A stretch of DNA of 39,463 nt from Polaribacter sp. (GCA_029250685.1 JAQXEU010000023.1:1-39463); one strand, 5' to 3'; positions 18,529 through 27,274 are shown, numbered from the stretch's first letter. Notes: generated by a model not told the origin, from the sequence alone. Made by a program: numbers and translations.

Positions 18529-18560
18529 AAAAAACCTTACAACAAATGCTGTAAGGTTTT
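18529..18560 (-). terminator. Hairpin with T-run upstream of the AlkB-like gene
   Basis: AAAACCTTAC-agcatttgtt-GTAAGGTTTT on the minus strand is followed by TTATTTTT. It probably terminates transcripts from the response regulator remnant. It lies so close to the AlkB-like ATG that an attenuator role is possible. The remaining spacer to 18754 contains a second hairpin (ATTATTTGT / ACAAATAAT, 18592-18617) and no gene. Confidence 0.7.
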
Positions 18561-18712
18561 AATTAAAATTTGGTTAGAATTTTTTTAGTTGATTATTTGT
18601 AATAGATAACAAATAATGTCTCCTAATTATTCTTTCTTTTTAATATCACTTTTTTTTATACAATGAATCTATTTTCACTAAGACAAAAATAGCTTTAAAC
18701 AAGTAATTACAA

Positions 18713-18752
18713 AATACGTACCAATGACAACTAATACGTGTTATTACGTATT
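18713..18752. repeat. Three ACGTATT / AATACGT elements
   Basis: AATACGT occurs at 18713-18719 and 18733-18739, and its complement ACGTATT at 18746-18752. The last two form an inverted repeat with a 6-base spacer. They lie just downstream of the response regulator remnant. The function is unknown; protein binding sites or a hairpin are possible. Confidence 0.45.
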
Positions 18753-18754
18753 TT

Positions 18755-19201
18755 TTAAATAAACTCAATTAGGTCTTTATTTTTTGTTATCCATTTAGTA
18801 AGTGACTCTGAGCCTGAAGTCAAATCTAATTTGGAAATAATATTAGACCTATGTTTCTCAACAGTTCTAGAAGAAATAGATAGGGTTTCTGCAATTTGTT
18901 TGGAAGAATTTTCTTTAGAAATTAATCTAACTATTGTTCTTTCTGAAGGTGAAAGAAATTTTATTTTTTCTAATTCTGGCGAAACCTGATTGTTAAAAAT
19001 CTCATCAAATATTGCACTTGCATAAAATTGATTTTTTAAAACAGATTTTATGCATTTTTTTATTTCACTAAAAGGCTCATCTTTTAGCAAATAACCATCA
19101 ATATTCATCTTTTTGGCTTTTAACACAAAGCCTTTTTCTTTATAAGAAGTTAGTATAATAAATTTGGTTTCTACCGGTATTTCTTTACATTTTTTAATTC
19201 T
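18755..19201 (-). pseudogene. Response regulator remnant (receiver 3' half plus LuxR-type HTH)
   Basis: The open frame (148 codons after a TAA at 19202-19204) begins in the middle of a receiver domain. RIKKCKEIPVETKFIILTS holds the conserved Ser/Thr switch region, and GYLLKDEPFSEI holds the conserved Lys. The first half of the receiver, with the acidic pocket and phosphorylated Asp, is missing. The C-terminal LuxR/GerE helix-turn-helix is complete (LSPSERTIVRLI, then SSKQIAETLSISSRTVEKH). There is no proper start codon; a GTG at 19126 could at most give a short HTH protein. The 5' end runs into the TPR gene in another frame, as expected if one deletion joined a sensor kinase gene to its regulator gene. 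Confidence 0.75.
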
Positions 19202-19767
19202 TTATAAATCTCAAGGGCTCTTGTAAAATTATCTTGAGCCTTTTCTAGGTTTATTGTCAGTAAATAAACCCTCCCTATACTTTGTAAACTTAAAGCAATA
19301 TTTTCTTTATCATTTATTCTTTCTGAAATTTCAAGAGATTTAAAATGGTTAAAGAGCGCTTTCTCATAGGATGACATATTGTAATAGGTTAGGCCTAGAT
19401 TCAAATAACAATGTGCAATTTTAGTTTCATTTTTCTGTTCTAAAAACAGTTTTAATGAAGTATTTAAGTTTTCTAAAGCTTTGGAATTATTATTGTTTCT
19501 AGTGAAATAACTTCCTAAATGCAAATAACCAGTTGCTATTAAATTTTCATTATTTATTTTTAAAGATGACTTTAAACCAGATGAAATGGCTGTAAAAGCA
19601 TCTTCAAAGTTTTCTTTTGATAAAAAATCTAATCCTTTTTTATAAGTGTTCTTTATGCTTTGAGATGCAACAACAGTATTTTCCTCTTGTACATAAAAAG
19701 AATCCTTAGGCATTGCTATTACTGCAAAATTTATTGCAATTAAAAAGTATAAAAAAAGTGTTTTCAT
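19171..19767 (-). pseudogene. Truncated exported TPR protein, N-terminal part of a lost sensor kinase
   Basis: The 198-residue frame starts with a signal peptide (MKTLFLYFLIAINFAVIA) and continues with at least four TPR units, including IATGYLHLGSYFTRNNNNSK, IAHCYLNLGLTYYNMSSYEK, IALSLQSIGRVYLLTINLEK and FTRALEIYKELKNVK. It stops abruptly inside the usual TPR helix pattern and then overlaps the response regulator remnant by 31 bases in another frame. In Flavobacteriaceae such TPR regions commonly form the sensor half of a histidine kinase with a LuxR-type regulator gene next to it. Here the membrane segment and kinase domain are absent. The ATG at 19767 is preferred over a GTG six codons upstream. 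The product could still be made as a short periplasmic protein. Confidence 0.65.
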
Positions 19768-19859
19768 GTAATATTCTCCAAACACTTAAAAGGTGTAAGT
19801 AATTGTTTCACAATATAAAACATAAAAACTTAATTATAAAAACGAGTTCATAAATAAAT

Positions 19860-19890
19860 TTTGATTTACCAATACTAAAAACTAACTTTG
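19860..19890 (+). promoter_or_regulatory. Promoter of the molybdenum hydroxylase operon
   Basis: TTTG (19860-19863), exactly 19 bases, then TAACTTTG (19883-19890) is a full match to the Bacteroidota promoter. Transcription should begin near 19897, leaving a leader of about 75 bases. Confidence 0.75.
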
Positions 19891-19932
19891 GGAAAACTGT
19901 TTTGTACTTTCAAGCAGTTATGTTTAATCACT

Positions 19933-19950
19933 TTACTAATTAGTTAGTAA
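19933..19950. promoter_or_regulatory. Palindromic operator candidate in the leader
   Basis: TTACTAA-ttag-TTAGTAA is an inverted repeat with perfect 7-base arms. It lies about 40 bases after the predicted transcription start and before the first gene. The symmetry fits a dimeric repressor of the TetR or MarR kind. No regulator gene of that kind is in the window. Confidence 0.5.
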
Positions 19951-19971
19951 AAAGTAAAAATTTTCTGCATT

Positions 19972-20427
19972 ATGGCAATATTTAATTTAAAAGTAAATGG
20001 CGAAAAACTCCAAGTAGATGTAGATGGCTCTACTCCTATTCTTTGGGTTTTAAGAGATCATTTTAAGTTATTAGGAACAAAATTTGGTTGTGGAATGGCG
20101 CAATGTGGCGCATGCACAATTCATTTAGATGGCGAAGCTGTTAGATCTTGTTCTTTACCAATTTCGGTTGTACAAGACAGTAAAATCAATACAATTGAAG
20201 GTTTGTCAGAGAATGGAGATCATCCTGTGCAAAAAGCTTGGTTAGATATTGATGTACCACAATGTGGTTATTGTCAAGTAGGACAAATAATGAGTGCTTC
20301 TGCACTTTTAGAAAAAAATCCGAATCCTACGGACGAAGATATTGATAGGGCAATGAACGGAAATATTTGTCGATGTGGAACGTATATAAGAATTAAAGAA
20401 GCAATTAAAGCTGCTGCTAAAAACTAA
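19972..20427 (+). CDS. 2Fe-2S subunit of a xanthine dehydrogenase-family molybdenum hydroxylase
   Basis: A 151-residue small subunit (IorA/CoxS type). The N-terminal plant-type ferredoxin cluster is bound by C40, C45, C48 and C60 (CGMAQCGAC). The C-terminal four-helix domain binds a second 2Fe-2S cluster through C98, C101, C133 and C135 (CGYC and CRCG). It carries electrons from the molybdenum site to the acceptor. It has no signal of its own and would be carried through the Tat system with the large subunit, 11 bases downstream. No FAD subunit gene is present, so the operon encodes the two-subunit type, like isoquinoline 1-oxidoreductase and related aldehyde oxidoreductases. Confidence 0.93.
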   Translation: MAIFNLKVNGEKLQVDVDGSTPILWVLRDHFKLLGTKFGCGMAQCGACTIHLDGEAVRSCSLPISVVQDSKINTIEGLSENGDHPVQKAWLDIDVPQCGYCQVGQIMSASALLEKNPNPTDEDIDRAMNGNICRCGTYIRIKEAIKAAAKN

Positions 20428-20438
20428 ATATAAAAGTC

Positions 20439-22628
20439 ATGACAAAAGTAAAAACAGAATTAGATCGTCGTTCTTTTTTAAAAATATCGGCAGCTGCAAG
20501 TGGAGGAATATTAATTGGATTTAGCTGGTTTGCAGGTTGTACACCAGATACTAAAAACGGAAAGTTTGTTGAAGTTCCTAATGAATGGTTTGAAATAAAC
20601 AGTTATATAAAAATTGGTGATACAGGAATGGTAACCATTTATTCTCCAAATCCAGAAATTGGTCAGAATGTAAAAACTTCAATGCCAATGATTGTTGCAG
20701 AAGAATTAGATGTTGATTGGAATCATGTTCAAGTAGAACAAGCACCTTTAAATACGGGAATTTATCAAAATCAATTTGCTGGAGGAAGTTTATCTATTAG
20801 AATGGGGTGGACAGCTTTAAGGACAGCTGGCGCAGCAGGTAGGTTTATGCTATTAACAGCAGCTGCAAAAGAATGGGGCGTTACAATTGATGATTTACTT
20901 GTAGAAAAAGGAATCATTAAAGAGAAAAACGGAAGTCGAACTATCGGTTTCGGAGAAATAGCTTCTAAAGCAGTCGGAATTGAAGTTCCGAAAGAAGTAA
21001 AATTAAAAGACACAAAAGATTTCAAATTAATTGGAACAAGTCAAAGAAATGTAGACGGTAAAAAAATTGTTACTGGAGTTCCACAATACGGAATCGATTT
21101 TCATAGAGACGGAATGAAAACTGCGGTATTGAAACATGCACCAGCTTTCGGAATGAAATTGAAGAGTTTTAATGTTGAAGAAATTAAAGCATTACCAGGA
21201 GTTGATGATGCATTTATGGTAGATATTTCTTCAAAAACTCCTGGCAGATTTGATATAAATTCTTCACCACAATTTATTGCCATTGTTGGAGAAACAACTT
21301 GGCCTTTATTACAAGCAAAAAAAGCCATCAAAGCAAAATGGGAAACCATTAGCGAGTTAGAAGATTCTAATATGCACAACAAAAGAATGGAAGATGCTAT
21401 TAGAACAGGAAAACCAAACCAAAGACGTGAAGATGGAAATGTAAAAGCTGCATTTAAAAAAGCAGTAAAAGTGATAGAAAAAACATACACTGCTCCATTT
21501 ATGGCTCACAACACAATGGAACCCATGAATTTCTTTGCAAACGTAACTGCAGATTCTGCAGAAATGATTGGTCCAACACAAACACCACAAGCATTAGAAG
21601 GTGCTGTTGCTGGGTATTTAAAAATGCCTTTGGATAAAATTACTGTTAATATGACAAGAATGGGTGGCGGATTCGGAAGAAGATTATATCCTACTTTTGG
21701 AGTTGAAGCTGCTGCAATTTCTAAACATATTGGAAAGCCTGTAAAATTATTATATTCTCGTGAAGACGATATGTCTCAAGGAACTTATAGACCAGCATAT
21801 CGATCAACTTATAAAGCTGGATTAGATAAAGACAACAATTTAATTGCTTTTTCTGCAAAAGGTGCTGGAGTTCCGAATGGTGGAATTTACACAAACCGAT
21901 ACCCTGCAGGAACAGTAGATAATTACTTAGTAGAAAAATTTGCAGTAAAAACAAATATTACAACTGGAGCTTGGCGAGCGCCAGGGTCGCATTTTGCTGC
22001 CGGTGCAGAACAATCATTTTTAGATGAAGTTGCAGAATTAGCCGGAAAAGATCCAATAGCGTTTAGATTAGAATTGTTTGATCGAGCAATTAATAATCCA
22101 GTTGGAAAAAGAAACGACTACGATGCAAAACGTTATGCTGGTGTTTTAAAAATGGTGAAAGAAAAATCTAATTGGGGAAAAAACACTCCTGGTGTTCATC
22201 GTGGTGTTGCCGCGTATTATTGTCATTCTACCTATGTTGCAGAAGTTGTAGACATGATTATTAAAGACGGAAAACCTATCGTTCAGAAAGTTTGGTGTGC
22301 TGTTGATTGTGGAATTTTAGTCAATCCTGATGCAGCAAAAAACATGATTCAAGGTGGAGTTATCGACGGAATTGGACATGCAATGTACAGTGAATTAACT
22401 TTTGACAAAGGTGTAAATCAACAATCAAATTTTGATACATATCAATTGATAAGACATTCTCAAGCCCCACAAGATATTGAAGTTTTCTTTGTTGATAATG
22501 GAATTTCTCCTACTGGATTAGGAGAACCAGGTTTACCACCAGTTGTTGGTGCTTTAGCAAATGCTCTATACAAAGCAACAGGAAAACGTTACTATCATCA
22601 ACCGTTTAATTCAACAGAACAAGGATAA
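20439..22628 (+). CDS. Tat-exported molybdopterin subunit of a molybdenum hydroxylase (IorB-like)
   Basis: A 729-residue large subunit of the xanthine dehydrogenase superfamily. It starts with a twin-arginine signal (DRRSFLKISAAASGG, then a hydrophobic stretch ending near C34), so the folded enzyme is exported. The molybdopterin-binding loop GGGFGRR is at 410-415 and TGAWRAPGSHFAAGAEQSF at about 509-527. The catalytic glutamate is E696 in GLGEPGLPPVVGA. These enzymes hydroxylate aldehydes or N-heterocycles with water. The substrate is not evident, and an aldehyde or isoquinoline-like ring is equally possible. Unlike some relatives, no c-type haem motif is fused to it. Maturation genes follow in the operon. 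Confidence 0.92.
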   Translation: MTKVKTELDRRSFLKISAAASGGILIGFSWFAGCTPDTKNGKFVEVPNEWFEINSYIKIGDTGMVTIYSPNPEIGQNVKTSMPMIVAEELDVDWNHVQVEQAPLNTGIYQNQFAGGSLSIRMGWTALRTAGAAGRFMLLTAAAKEWGVTIDDLLVEKGIIKEKNGSRTIGFGEIASKAVGIEVPKEVKLKDTKDFKLIGTSQRNVDGKKIVTGVPQYGIDFHRDGMKTAVLKHAPAFGMKLKSFNVEEIKALPGVDDAFMVDISSKTPGRFDINSSPQFIAIVGETTWPLLQAKKAIKAKWETISELEDSNMHNKRMEDAIRTGKPNQRREDGNVKAAFKKAVKVIEKTYTAPFMAHNTMEPMNFFANVTADSAEMIGPTQTPQALEGAVAGYLKMPLDKITVNMTRMGGGFGRRLYPTFGVEAAAISKHIGKPVKLLYSREDDMSQGTYRPAYRSTYKAGLDKDNNLIAFSAKGAGVPNGGIYTNRYPAGTVDNYLVEKFAVKTNITTGAWRAPGSHFAAGAEQSFLDEVAELAGKDPIAFRLELFDRAINNPVGKRNDYDAKRYAGVLKMVKEKSNWGKNTPGVHRGVAAYYCHSTYVAEVVDMIIKDGKPIVQKVWCAVDCGILVNPDAAKNMIQGGVIDGIGHAMYSELTFDKGVNQQSNFDTYQLIRHSQAPQDIEVFFVDNGISPTGLGEPGLPPVVGALANALYKATGKRYYHQPFNSTEQG

Positions 22629-22648
22629 TTAAAAAGCATATTTCAAAG

Positions 22649-22690
22649 ACCTACTTTAATTAATTTACATTAAAGTAGGTTTGTTTTTTT
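22649..22690 (+). terminator. Terminator between the hydroxylase and its maturation genes
   Basis: ACCTACTTTAAT-taatttac-ATTAAAGTAGGT is a perfect 12-bp stem followed by TTTGTTTTTTT. It should lower readthrough into xdhC and mocA, so structural subunits are made in excess over maturation factors. Confidence 0.85.
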
Positions 22691-22713
22691 GACAAAATTT
22701 CAGAATATAGTTA

Positions 22714-23730
22714 ATGACACACGAATTAAAAGAACTTCTAGAAACAGGATTTATCTGGCAAAAAAAAGGACTGAAATCCGTTTTAGCAACTGTTGTTGCC
22801 TTAAATGGCTCTTCATACAGACGTCCAGGGGTTAGAATGTTACTAGGAGAACATAATAAATGGATCGGCGCTGTAAGTGGAGGTTGTGTTGAAAAGGAAG
22901 TATATTTACAAGCGCAAAGTGTTTTCAATACTGGGAAACCAAAGCTAATGAATTACGATGGTCGTTTTCGTTTGGGTTGTGAAGGAATTATTTACATATT
23001 ATTAGAACCCTTAGATATTTCTGAAAAATGTTATGAAGCATTTCAAAAAACATTAAAAAGTAGAATACAATTTACTTGTGATTCTTATTTTCAAATTGAA
23101 AATGAAATACAAAATGGAATTGGATCTGTACTTCGTTTAGGAAATGAATCTTACAACTTAACTTCATCAATAGATGCATCAGCCCTTTCAAAGATTAAAT
23201 GTTTTTCTCAAGAGTTTTCTCCAATTTTTCAATTGTACATATTTGGCGCAGAACACGATGCTGTTCAACTTTGTAAAATGGCATCACAAATTGGTTGGGA
23301 AGTTCATATTGTTGCGCCGCCAGATGAAGCGAAATCTTTAGATTACTTTGAGAAAGCCAAAAGTTTACGAACTCCAAATTATGATAATATCGACGTTTCA
23401 GAACTCGATAAAAACACAGCTGTTGTATTGATGACGCATAGTTTTAATAAGGACATTCAATATTTAATGGCATTAAAGGATAAAGAACTTGCTTACTTTG
23501 GCCTTTTAGGTCCATCGCATAGAAGAGAACGTATATTTTCTAAATTTTTAGAATATTACCCAGAAACTGATGTTGAATTTTTCGAAAACATAAATGGTCC
23601 AATGGGAATTAATATTGGCGCAGAAAGTGCTTCGGAAATTTCACTATCCATTTTAGCAGAAATTTTATCTGTAGTTCGAAATCAAAAACCCATCTTTTTA
23701 AAAGATAAAGAAGGACATATTCATGGCTAA
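22714..23730 (+). CDS. xdhC: XdhC/CoxI-family molybdenum hydroxylase maturation factor
   Basis: A 338-residue XdhC-type chaperone. The N-terminal XdhC/CoxI domain has GSSYRRPGVRML (32-43) and the SGGCVEKEV block with C58. The C-terminal Rossmann-like domain starts at LYIFGAEHDAVQLCKMA (about 173-189). In characterised systems XdhC binds the cofactor, protects it during sulfuration and inserts it into the large subunit. It lies after the iorAB-like pair and overlaps mocA by 8 bases, so the two maturation genes are translationally coupled. It sits behind a terminator. No convincing separate promoter is visible, so readthrough is the likely source of its mRNA. Confidence 0.9.
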   Translation: MTHELKELLETGFIWQKKGLKSVLATVVALNGSSYRRPGVRMLLGEHNKWIGAVSGGCVEKEVYLQAQSVFNTGKPKLMNYDGRFRLGCEGIIYILLEPLDISEKCYEAFQKTLKSRIQFTCDSYFQIENEIQNGIGSVLRLGNESYNLTSSIDASALSKIKCFSQEFSPIFQLYIFGAEHDAVQLCKMASQIGWEVHIVAPPDEAKSLDYFEKAKSLRTPNYDNIDVSELDKNTAVVLMTHSFNKDIQYLMALKDKELAYFGLLGPSHRRERIFSKFLEYYPETDVEFFENINGPMGINIGAESASEISLSILAEILSVVRNQKPIFLKDKEGHIHG

Positions 23731-24322
23731 CATTCAACTTTTACTATTAGCCGCTGGTGCTTCTTCACGAATGGGAGAACCAAAGCAATTATTGTCTTGG
23801 AATAATAAATCGTTAATAGAACATCAGATAAACAACTTATTAAAAACTGGTAAGACTACAAGTGTTATTTTAGGAGCAAATGCAGAAAAAATAAGTATCG
23901 TAATTGATTCGTTACCTGTTTCGTTTTTTATAAATCCAACTTGGAAAAACGGAATGGGAAACTCTATATCATTTGGAGTTCAACAATTACTAGAAAAAGA
24001 TGCAACAATTGATGGTGTTTTAATTTCATTAATAGATCAACCATTACTAACAACAGAGCACTTCAATAAGATATTAGAACATTATCAAACTGACAAAAAA
24101 CAAATCATCGTTTCACAATCAGAAAAAGGATGGTTGGGCGCACCAGTTTTATTTGATAAAATTTATTTTAATGAATTACTAAATTTAAAAGATGATGAAG
24201 GCGCAAAAGTTGTTATATCAAAAAACAAAAATGTTGTTGAACTAATTTCTGCAAATACTATCTTGCAAGATATTGACACTCCTGAAGCGTATCAAAAACT
24301 ATTGGAAAAGAGTAATCAATAA
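23723..24322 (+). CDS. mocA: Molybdenum cofactor cytidylyltransferase-like protein (MocA)
   Basis: A 199-residue nucleotidyltransferase of the MobA/MocA type. The nucleotide-binding signature LLLAAGASSRMGEPKQLL lies at 6-23, and the acidic metal-binding residue is in SLIDQPLL (about 104). The MGEPKQLL form, and its place beside xdhC, fit MocA, which adds CMP to molybdopterin to make the cytosine dinucleotide form used by xanthine dehydrogenase-family enzymes such as the one encoded upstream. MobA, which makes the guanine form for DMSO reductase-type enzymes, is the less likely alternative. Its start lies within the end of xdhC. The terminator it shares with tRNA-Ser(UGA) follows. Confidence 0.88.
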   Translation: MANIQLLLLAAGASSRMGEPKQLLSWNNKSLIEHQINNLLKTGKTTSVILGANAEKISIVIDSLPVSFFINPTWKNGMGNSISFGVQQLLEKDATIDGVLISLIDQPLLTTEHFNKILEHYQTDKKQIIVSQSEKGWLGAPVLFDKIYFNELLNLKDDEGAKVVISKNKNVVELISANTILQDIDTPEAYQKLLEKSNQ

Positions 24323-24345
24323 AAAATACAGACACCTCTAAATAC

Positions 24346-24379
24346 AAAAACCTTACAATCAAGTGATTATAAGGTTTTT
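24346..24379. terminator. Bidirectional terminator between mocA and tRNA-Ser(UGA)
   Basis: AAAAACCTTACAATCA and TGATTATAAGGTTTTT form a long stem with one mismatch and T-runs on both sides. It serves both the plus-strand mocA transcript and the minus-strand tRNA. Confidence 0.85.
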
Positions 24380-24381
24380 TG

Positions 24382-24466
24382 CGGAGAATGAGGGATTCGA
24401 ACCCCCGGACCTGTTACAGTCAACAGTTTTCAAGACTGCCGCATTCGACCACTCTGCCAATTCTCC
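24382..24466 (-). tRNA. tRNA-Ser (anticodon UGA)
   Basis: The minus strand folds as a serine tRNA. The acceptor stem GGAGAAT pairs with ATTCTCC, AGAGTGG is in the D arm, the anticodon loop CTTGAAA carries TGA, there is a long variable arm, and GGTTCGAATCC is in the T arm. The discriminator is G and CCA is not encoded. Its first bases resemble those of tRNA-Ser(GCU) at 489-572. Confidence 0.95.
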
Positions 24467-24500
24467 AAGTGCCTCATCAGGTATTCCCTGAATGCGGATG

Positions 24501-24508
24501 CAAATATA
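24501..24508 (-). promoter_or_regulatory. Promoter -7 box of tRNA-Ser(UGA)
   Basis: The minus strand reads TATATTTG, a perfect TAnnTTTG box about 35 bases before the mature tRNA. A T-rich CTTTTAGG lies about 19 bases further upstream as a weak -33 region. Confidence 0.6.
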
Positions 24509-24613
24509 GAATCTTTTTCGAGTTCCTAAAAGAATTTTATACTTTTTTACAATTATTTTTTTTCAACGGTTTCTCTAATAATTGTAATACTTTTACAATC
24601 AAATTAGTAAAGC

Positions 24614-25357
24614 ATGTTGGATTTAATTTTATTGATTGTTGTTGGTTTTATTGCTGGATTTATAAACACGATTGCTGGCGGTGGATCTTTATTAACTTTA
24701 CCCGTTTTAATTTTTATGGGATTGCCACCTAGTGTTGCTAACGGAACTAATAGAATCGGAATTATTATTCAAATGTTAGCAGGTTCTGCAGGGTTTAAAA
24801 GCAAAGGGATTACCACATTTCCATTTAGTATTTACATGGGGGTTTCTGCTTTAGTTGGATCATTAATTGGTGCACAAATTGCTGTAGATATCAAAGGAGA
24901 AACATTTAATAAAGTGTTGTCTTTTGTTATGATAGCTGTTGTATTAATTATAGTGTTTAAACCAAAACTAAAGACAAAAGAACTTATTGAACGCACAACA
25001 GGAAAACATCTTTGGATCAGTTGTGTTGCTTTTTTTATTTTCGGAATTTATGGTGGATTTATCAATGCTGGATTAGGTTTCATTTTGATTTTATTTATGC
25101 ACTATTTGAATCGCTTATCTTTAGTAAAATCGAACGCAACAAAAGCAGTTATCATTATAATTTATATGTCGGCAGCATTAATTGTTTTTATTTTGAATGA
25201 TAAAGTGGATTGGAAAATGGGGTTGATTATGGCAATTGGAACTTCTTTAGGAGGTTGGTTTGGAAGTCGATTTTCTGTTAAAAAAGGTGATGGATTTATC
25301 AAAATATTTTTAGTGGTTGTTGTTAGTTTTATGGCCATCAAATTGTGGTTTTTCTAA
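24614..25357 (+). CDS. TauE/SafE-family (TSUP) sulfite/anion permease
   Basis: A 247-residue integral membrane protein with about eight hydrophobic helices in two similar halves. The first half starts LILLIVVGFIAGFINTIAGG and the second contains FFIFGIYGGFINAGLGF. This inverted glycine-rich repeat is the mark of the TSUP family, whose members export sulfite, sulfoacetate or related organic anions, or import sulfur compounds. The substrate is not evident, and no sulfur-metabolism gene is adjacent. It lies 43 bases upstream of aroC on the same strand, but co-transcription would be a neighbour effect only. Length and topology are normal. Confidence 0.88.
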   Translation: MLDLILLIVVGFIAGFINTIAGGGSLLTLPVLIFMGLPPSVANGTNRIGIIIQMLAGSAGFKSKGITTFPFSIYMGVSALVGSLIGAQIAVDIKGETFNKVLSFVMIAVVLIIVFKPKLKTKELIERTTGKHLWISCVAFFIFGIYGGFINAGLGFILILFMHYLNRLSLVKSNATKAVIIIIYMSAALIVFILNDKVDWKMGLIMAIGTSLGGWFGSRFSVKKGDGFIKIFLVVVVSFMAIKLWFF

Positions 25358-25400
25358 TAAAAAAAAGTAACTTCGCTTTGTACATTAAAAATTAAAATCA

Positions 25401-26462
25401 ATGTTTAACTCTTTTGGAAATTTATTAAAATTAACAACTTATGGCGAATCGCACGGAATTGCGATTGGCGGAGTTATTGATGGTTTTCCAGCCGGAATGA
25501 AAGTTGATTTTGAAGCCATTCAAAAAGAATTAGACAGAAGAAAACCAGGGCAATCTGCAATTGTTACACAACGTAAAGAACCAGATACTGTCCAGTTTTT
25601 ATCAGGAGTTTTTGAAGGAATTACTACGGGAACGTCAATTGGATTTCAAATTCAGAATACAAATCAGAAATCGAAAGATTATTCTCATAACACAAATATT
25701 TATCGTCCTTCTCACGCAGATTACACGTATGATAAAAAATACGGAACGCGAGATTTTCGTGGCGGAGGAAGAGCTTCTGCAAGAGAAACAGCCAATTGGG
25801 TTGTTGCTGGAGCATTAGCAAAACAATTAATTGCACACATAAACATCAATGCGTTTACTTCTTCGGTTGGTGATATTTTTATTGACAAACCGTATCAAGA
25901 ATTAGACTTCTCTAAAACAGATGATAATATTGTGCGCTGTCCAGATGCAGTTTCTGCAGAAAAAATGATTACTAAAATCAAAGAAATTAAAAAAGCTGGA
26001 GATACAATTGGTGGAACAATTACGTGTGTTGCTCAAAATGTTCCGGTTGGATTAGGTGAACCTATTTTTAATAAATTACATGCAGAGTTAGGAAAAGCAA
26101 TGTTATCAATCAATGCGGTAAAAGGTTTTGAGTTTGGAAGTGGATTTTGTGGCGCAAAAATGTTAGGAAGCGAGCACAACGATATTTTTAACGCTGACGG
26201 AAAAACTGAAAGTAATTTGTCTGGGGGAATTCAAGGTGGAATTAGCAACGGAATGGATATTTATTTTCGTGTGGCTTTTAAACCTGTTGCTACAATAATG
26301 CAAAATCAGCAAACTATAGATTCTGAAGGAAATCTTGCAGAAATTCATGGTAAAGGTCGTCATGACCCTTGTGTTGTTCCTAGAGCAATTCCTATTGTAG
26401 AAGCTTTAACTGCTTTGGTTTTGGCTGATTTTTACTTGCTAAATAAAACTAGGAAAATTTAA
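25401..26462 (+). CDS. aroC: Chorismate synthase
   Basis: A 353-residue chorismate synthase. It converts 5-enolpyruvylshikimate 3-phosphate to chorismate, the last shared step of aromatic amino acid, folate and quinone synthesis, and needs reduced FMN. The family signatures are present: [17 protein letters not shown] with H18 at the N-terminus, [18 protein letters not shown] and [14 protein letters not shown] in the middle, and [16 protein letters not shown] near the end. The length is normal. No other shikimate-pathway gene is adjacent. A weak promoter-like TAACTTCG lies in the 43-base gap upstream. Confidence 0.95.
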   Translation: MFNSFGNLLKLTTYGESHGIAIGGVIDGFPAGMKVDFEAIQKELDRRKPGQSAIVTQRKEPDTVQFLSGVFEGITTGTSIGFQIQNTNQKSKDYSHNTNIYRPSHADYTYDKKYGTRDFRGGGRASARETANWVVAGALAKQLIAHININAFTSSVGDIFIDKPYQELDFSKTDDNIVRCPDAVSAEKMITKIKEIKKAGDTIGGTITCVAQNVPVGLGEPIFNKLHAELGKAMLSINAVKGFEFGSGFCGAKMLGSEHNDIFNADGKTESNLSGGIQGGISNGMDIYFRVAFKPVATIMQNQQTIDSEGNLAEIHGKGRHDPCVVPRAIPIVEALTALVLADFYLLNKTRKI

Positions 26463-26541
26463 TACGTCTTTACGAGTAATCTTTAAGTACTTGTTTTTCA
26501 ATCAATAAAATAGTAGATTTGGTAGAACCAACATACCAAAA

Positions 26542-27258
26542 ATGATTACTTTTTTAAGAAAAATTCGATATACCCTTATTGGCACAAATAATACTAAATA
26601 TTTTAAATATGCAATAGGTGAAATAATACTTGTTGTTCTTGGAATTTTAATCGCTTTACAAATTAACATTTGGAATGAAGATAGAAAAGATAAAATAGCA
26701 TTAGATAACATTTTTGAAACTATCCAAAATGATTTATACAATGACATTGAAGAAGGGAAAGCAATTGTCTTAAAATTTAAAAAAAATGCACCTTATTATG
26801 TTAAAATGTTTGGTGGAACAATCACAAAAGAAGAATTTAATGAATGTAATTGCGATTATGTATTTATTAGTTTCCAAGATTTGTATATCAATACTCGAGG
26901 ATATGACCTGTTAAAACAAACCAATAACCAATTGATTGAAAATTCTTCCGTTACAGAAAAGACCTTAAACTTTTATAATAATTATTTAACAAAATTTAGA
27001 TTGGTAGAACTAACTTTAAATAATTATTTATATGAAACAACAAATAAATGGAGCAATCATAATTGGTAGTCAGATTTTCGTCTTGGAATAAATAATAAGG
27101 GTTATAGAGATTTTATTATTAATAATAACATGAATTTTAGAAATGATGTAGCAAGTTTTTCATTTGCAATCAACAATATATATGTTCCTAGAATTATCAA
27201 ATTTATTAATGAGGCTGAATCTTTAATAAAAGAAATTGAACAACAAAAACTAAAGTAA
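26542..27258 (+). pseudogene. DUF6090-family membrane protein gene interrupted by an in-frame TAG
   Basis: The N-terminus MITFLRKIRYTLIGTNN, KYAIGEIILVVLGILIALQIN and NIWNEDRKDK (one membrane helix at about 26-46) is the DUF6090 hallmark. The frame stops at codon 176 with TAG (27067-27069). It then continues in the same frame for 62 more codons (SDFRLGINNKGYRDFIIN, then NDVASFSFAINNIYVPRIIK, ending IEQQKLK) to TAA at 27256. The total of 238 codons is near the usual size for this family. A single nonsense change (for example from TGG, CAG or AAG) explains it. The function of DUF6090 is unknown. The short 175-residue product keeps the helix and could still be made. Confidence 0.82.
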
Positions 27259-27274
27259 AAAATATTTTAAAGTA

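Noticed and set aside
24379..24732. A plus-strand frame of 117 codons starting [17 protein letters not shown]
   Set aside because: Its first part is the antisense translation of tRNA-Ser(UGA), a well-known false gene, and the rest overlaps the TSUP permease gene in another frame.
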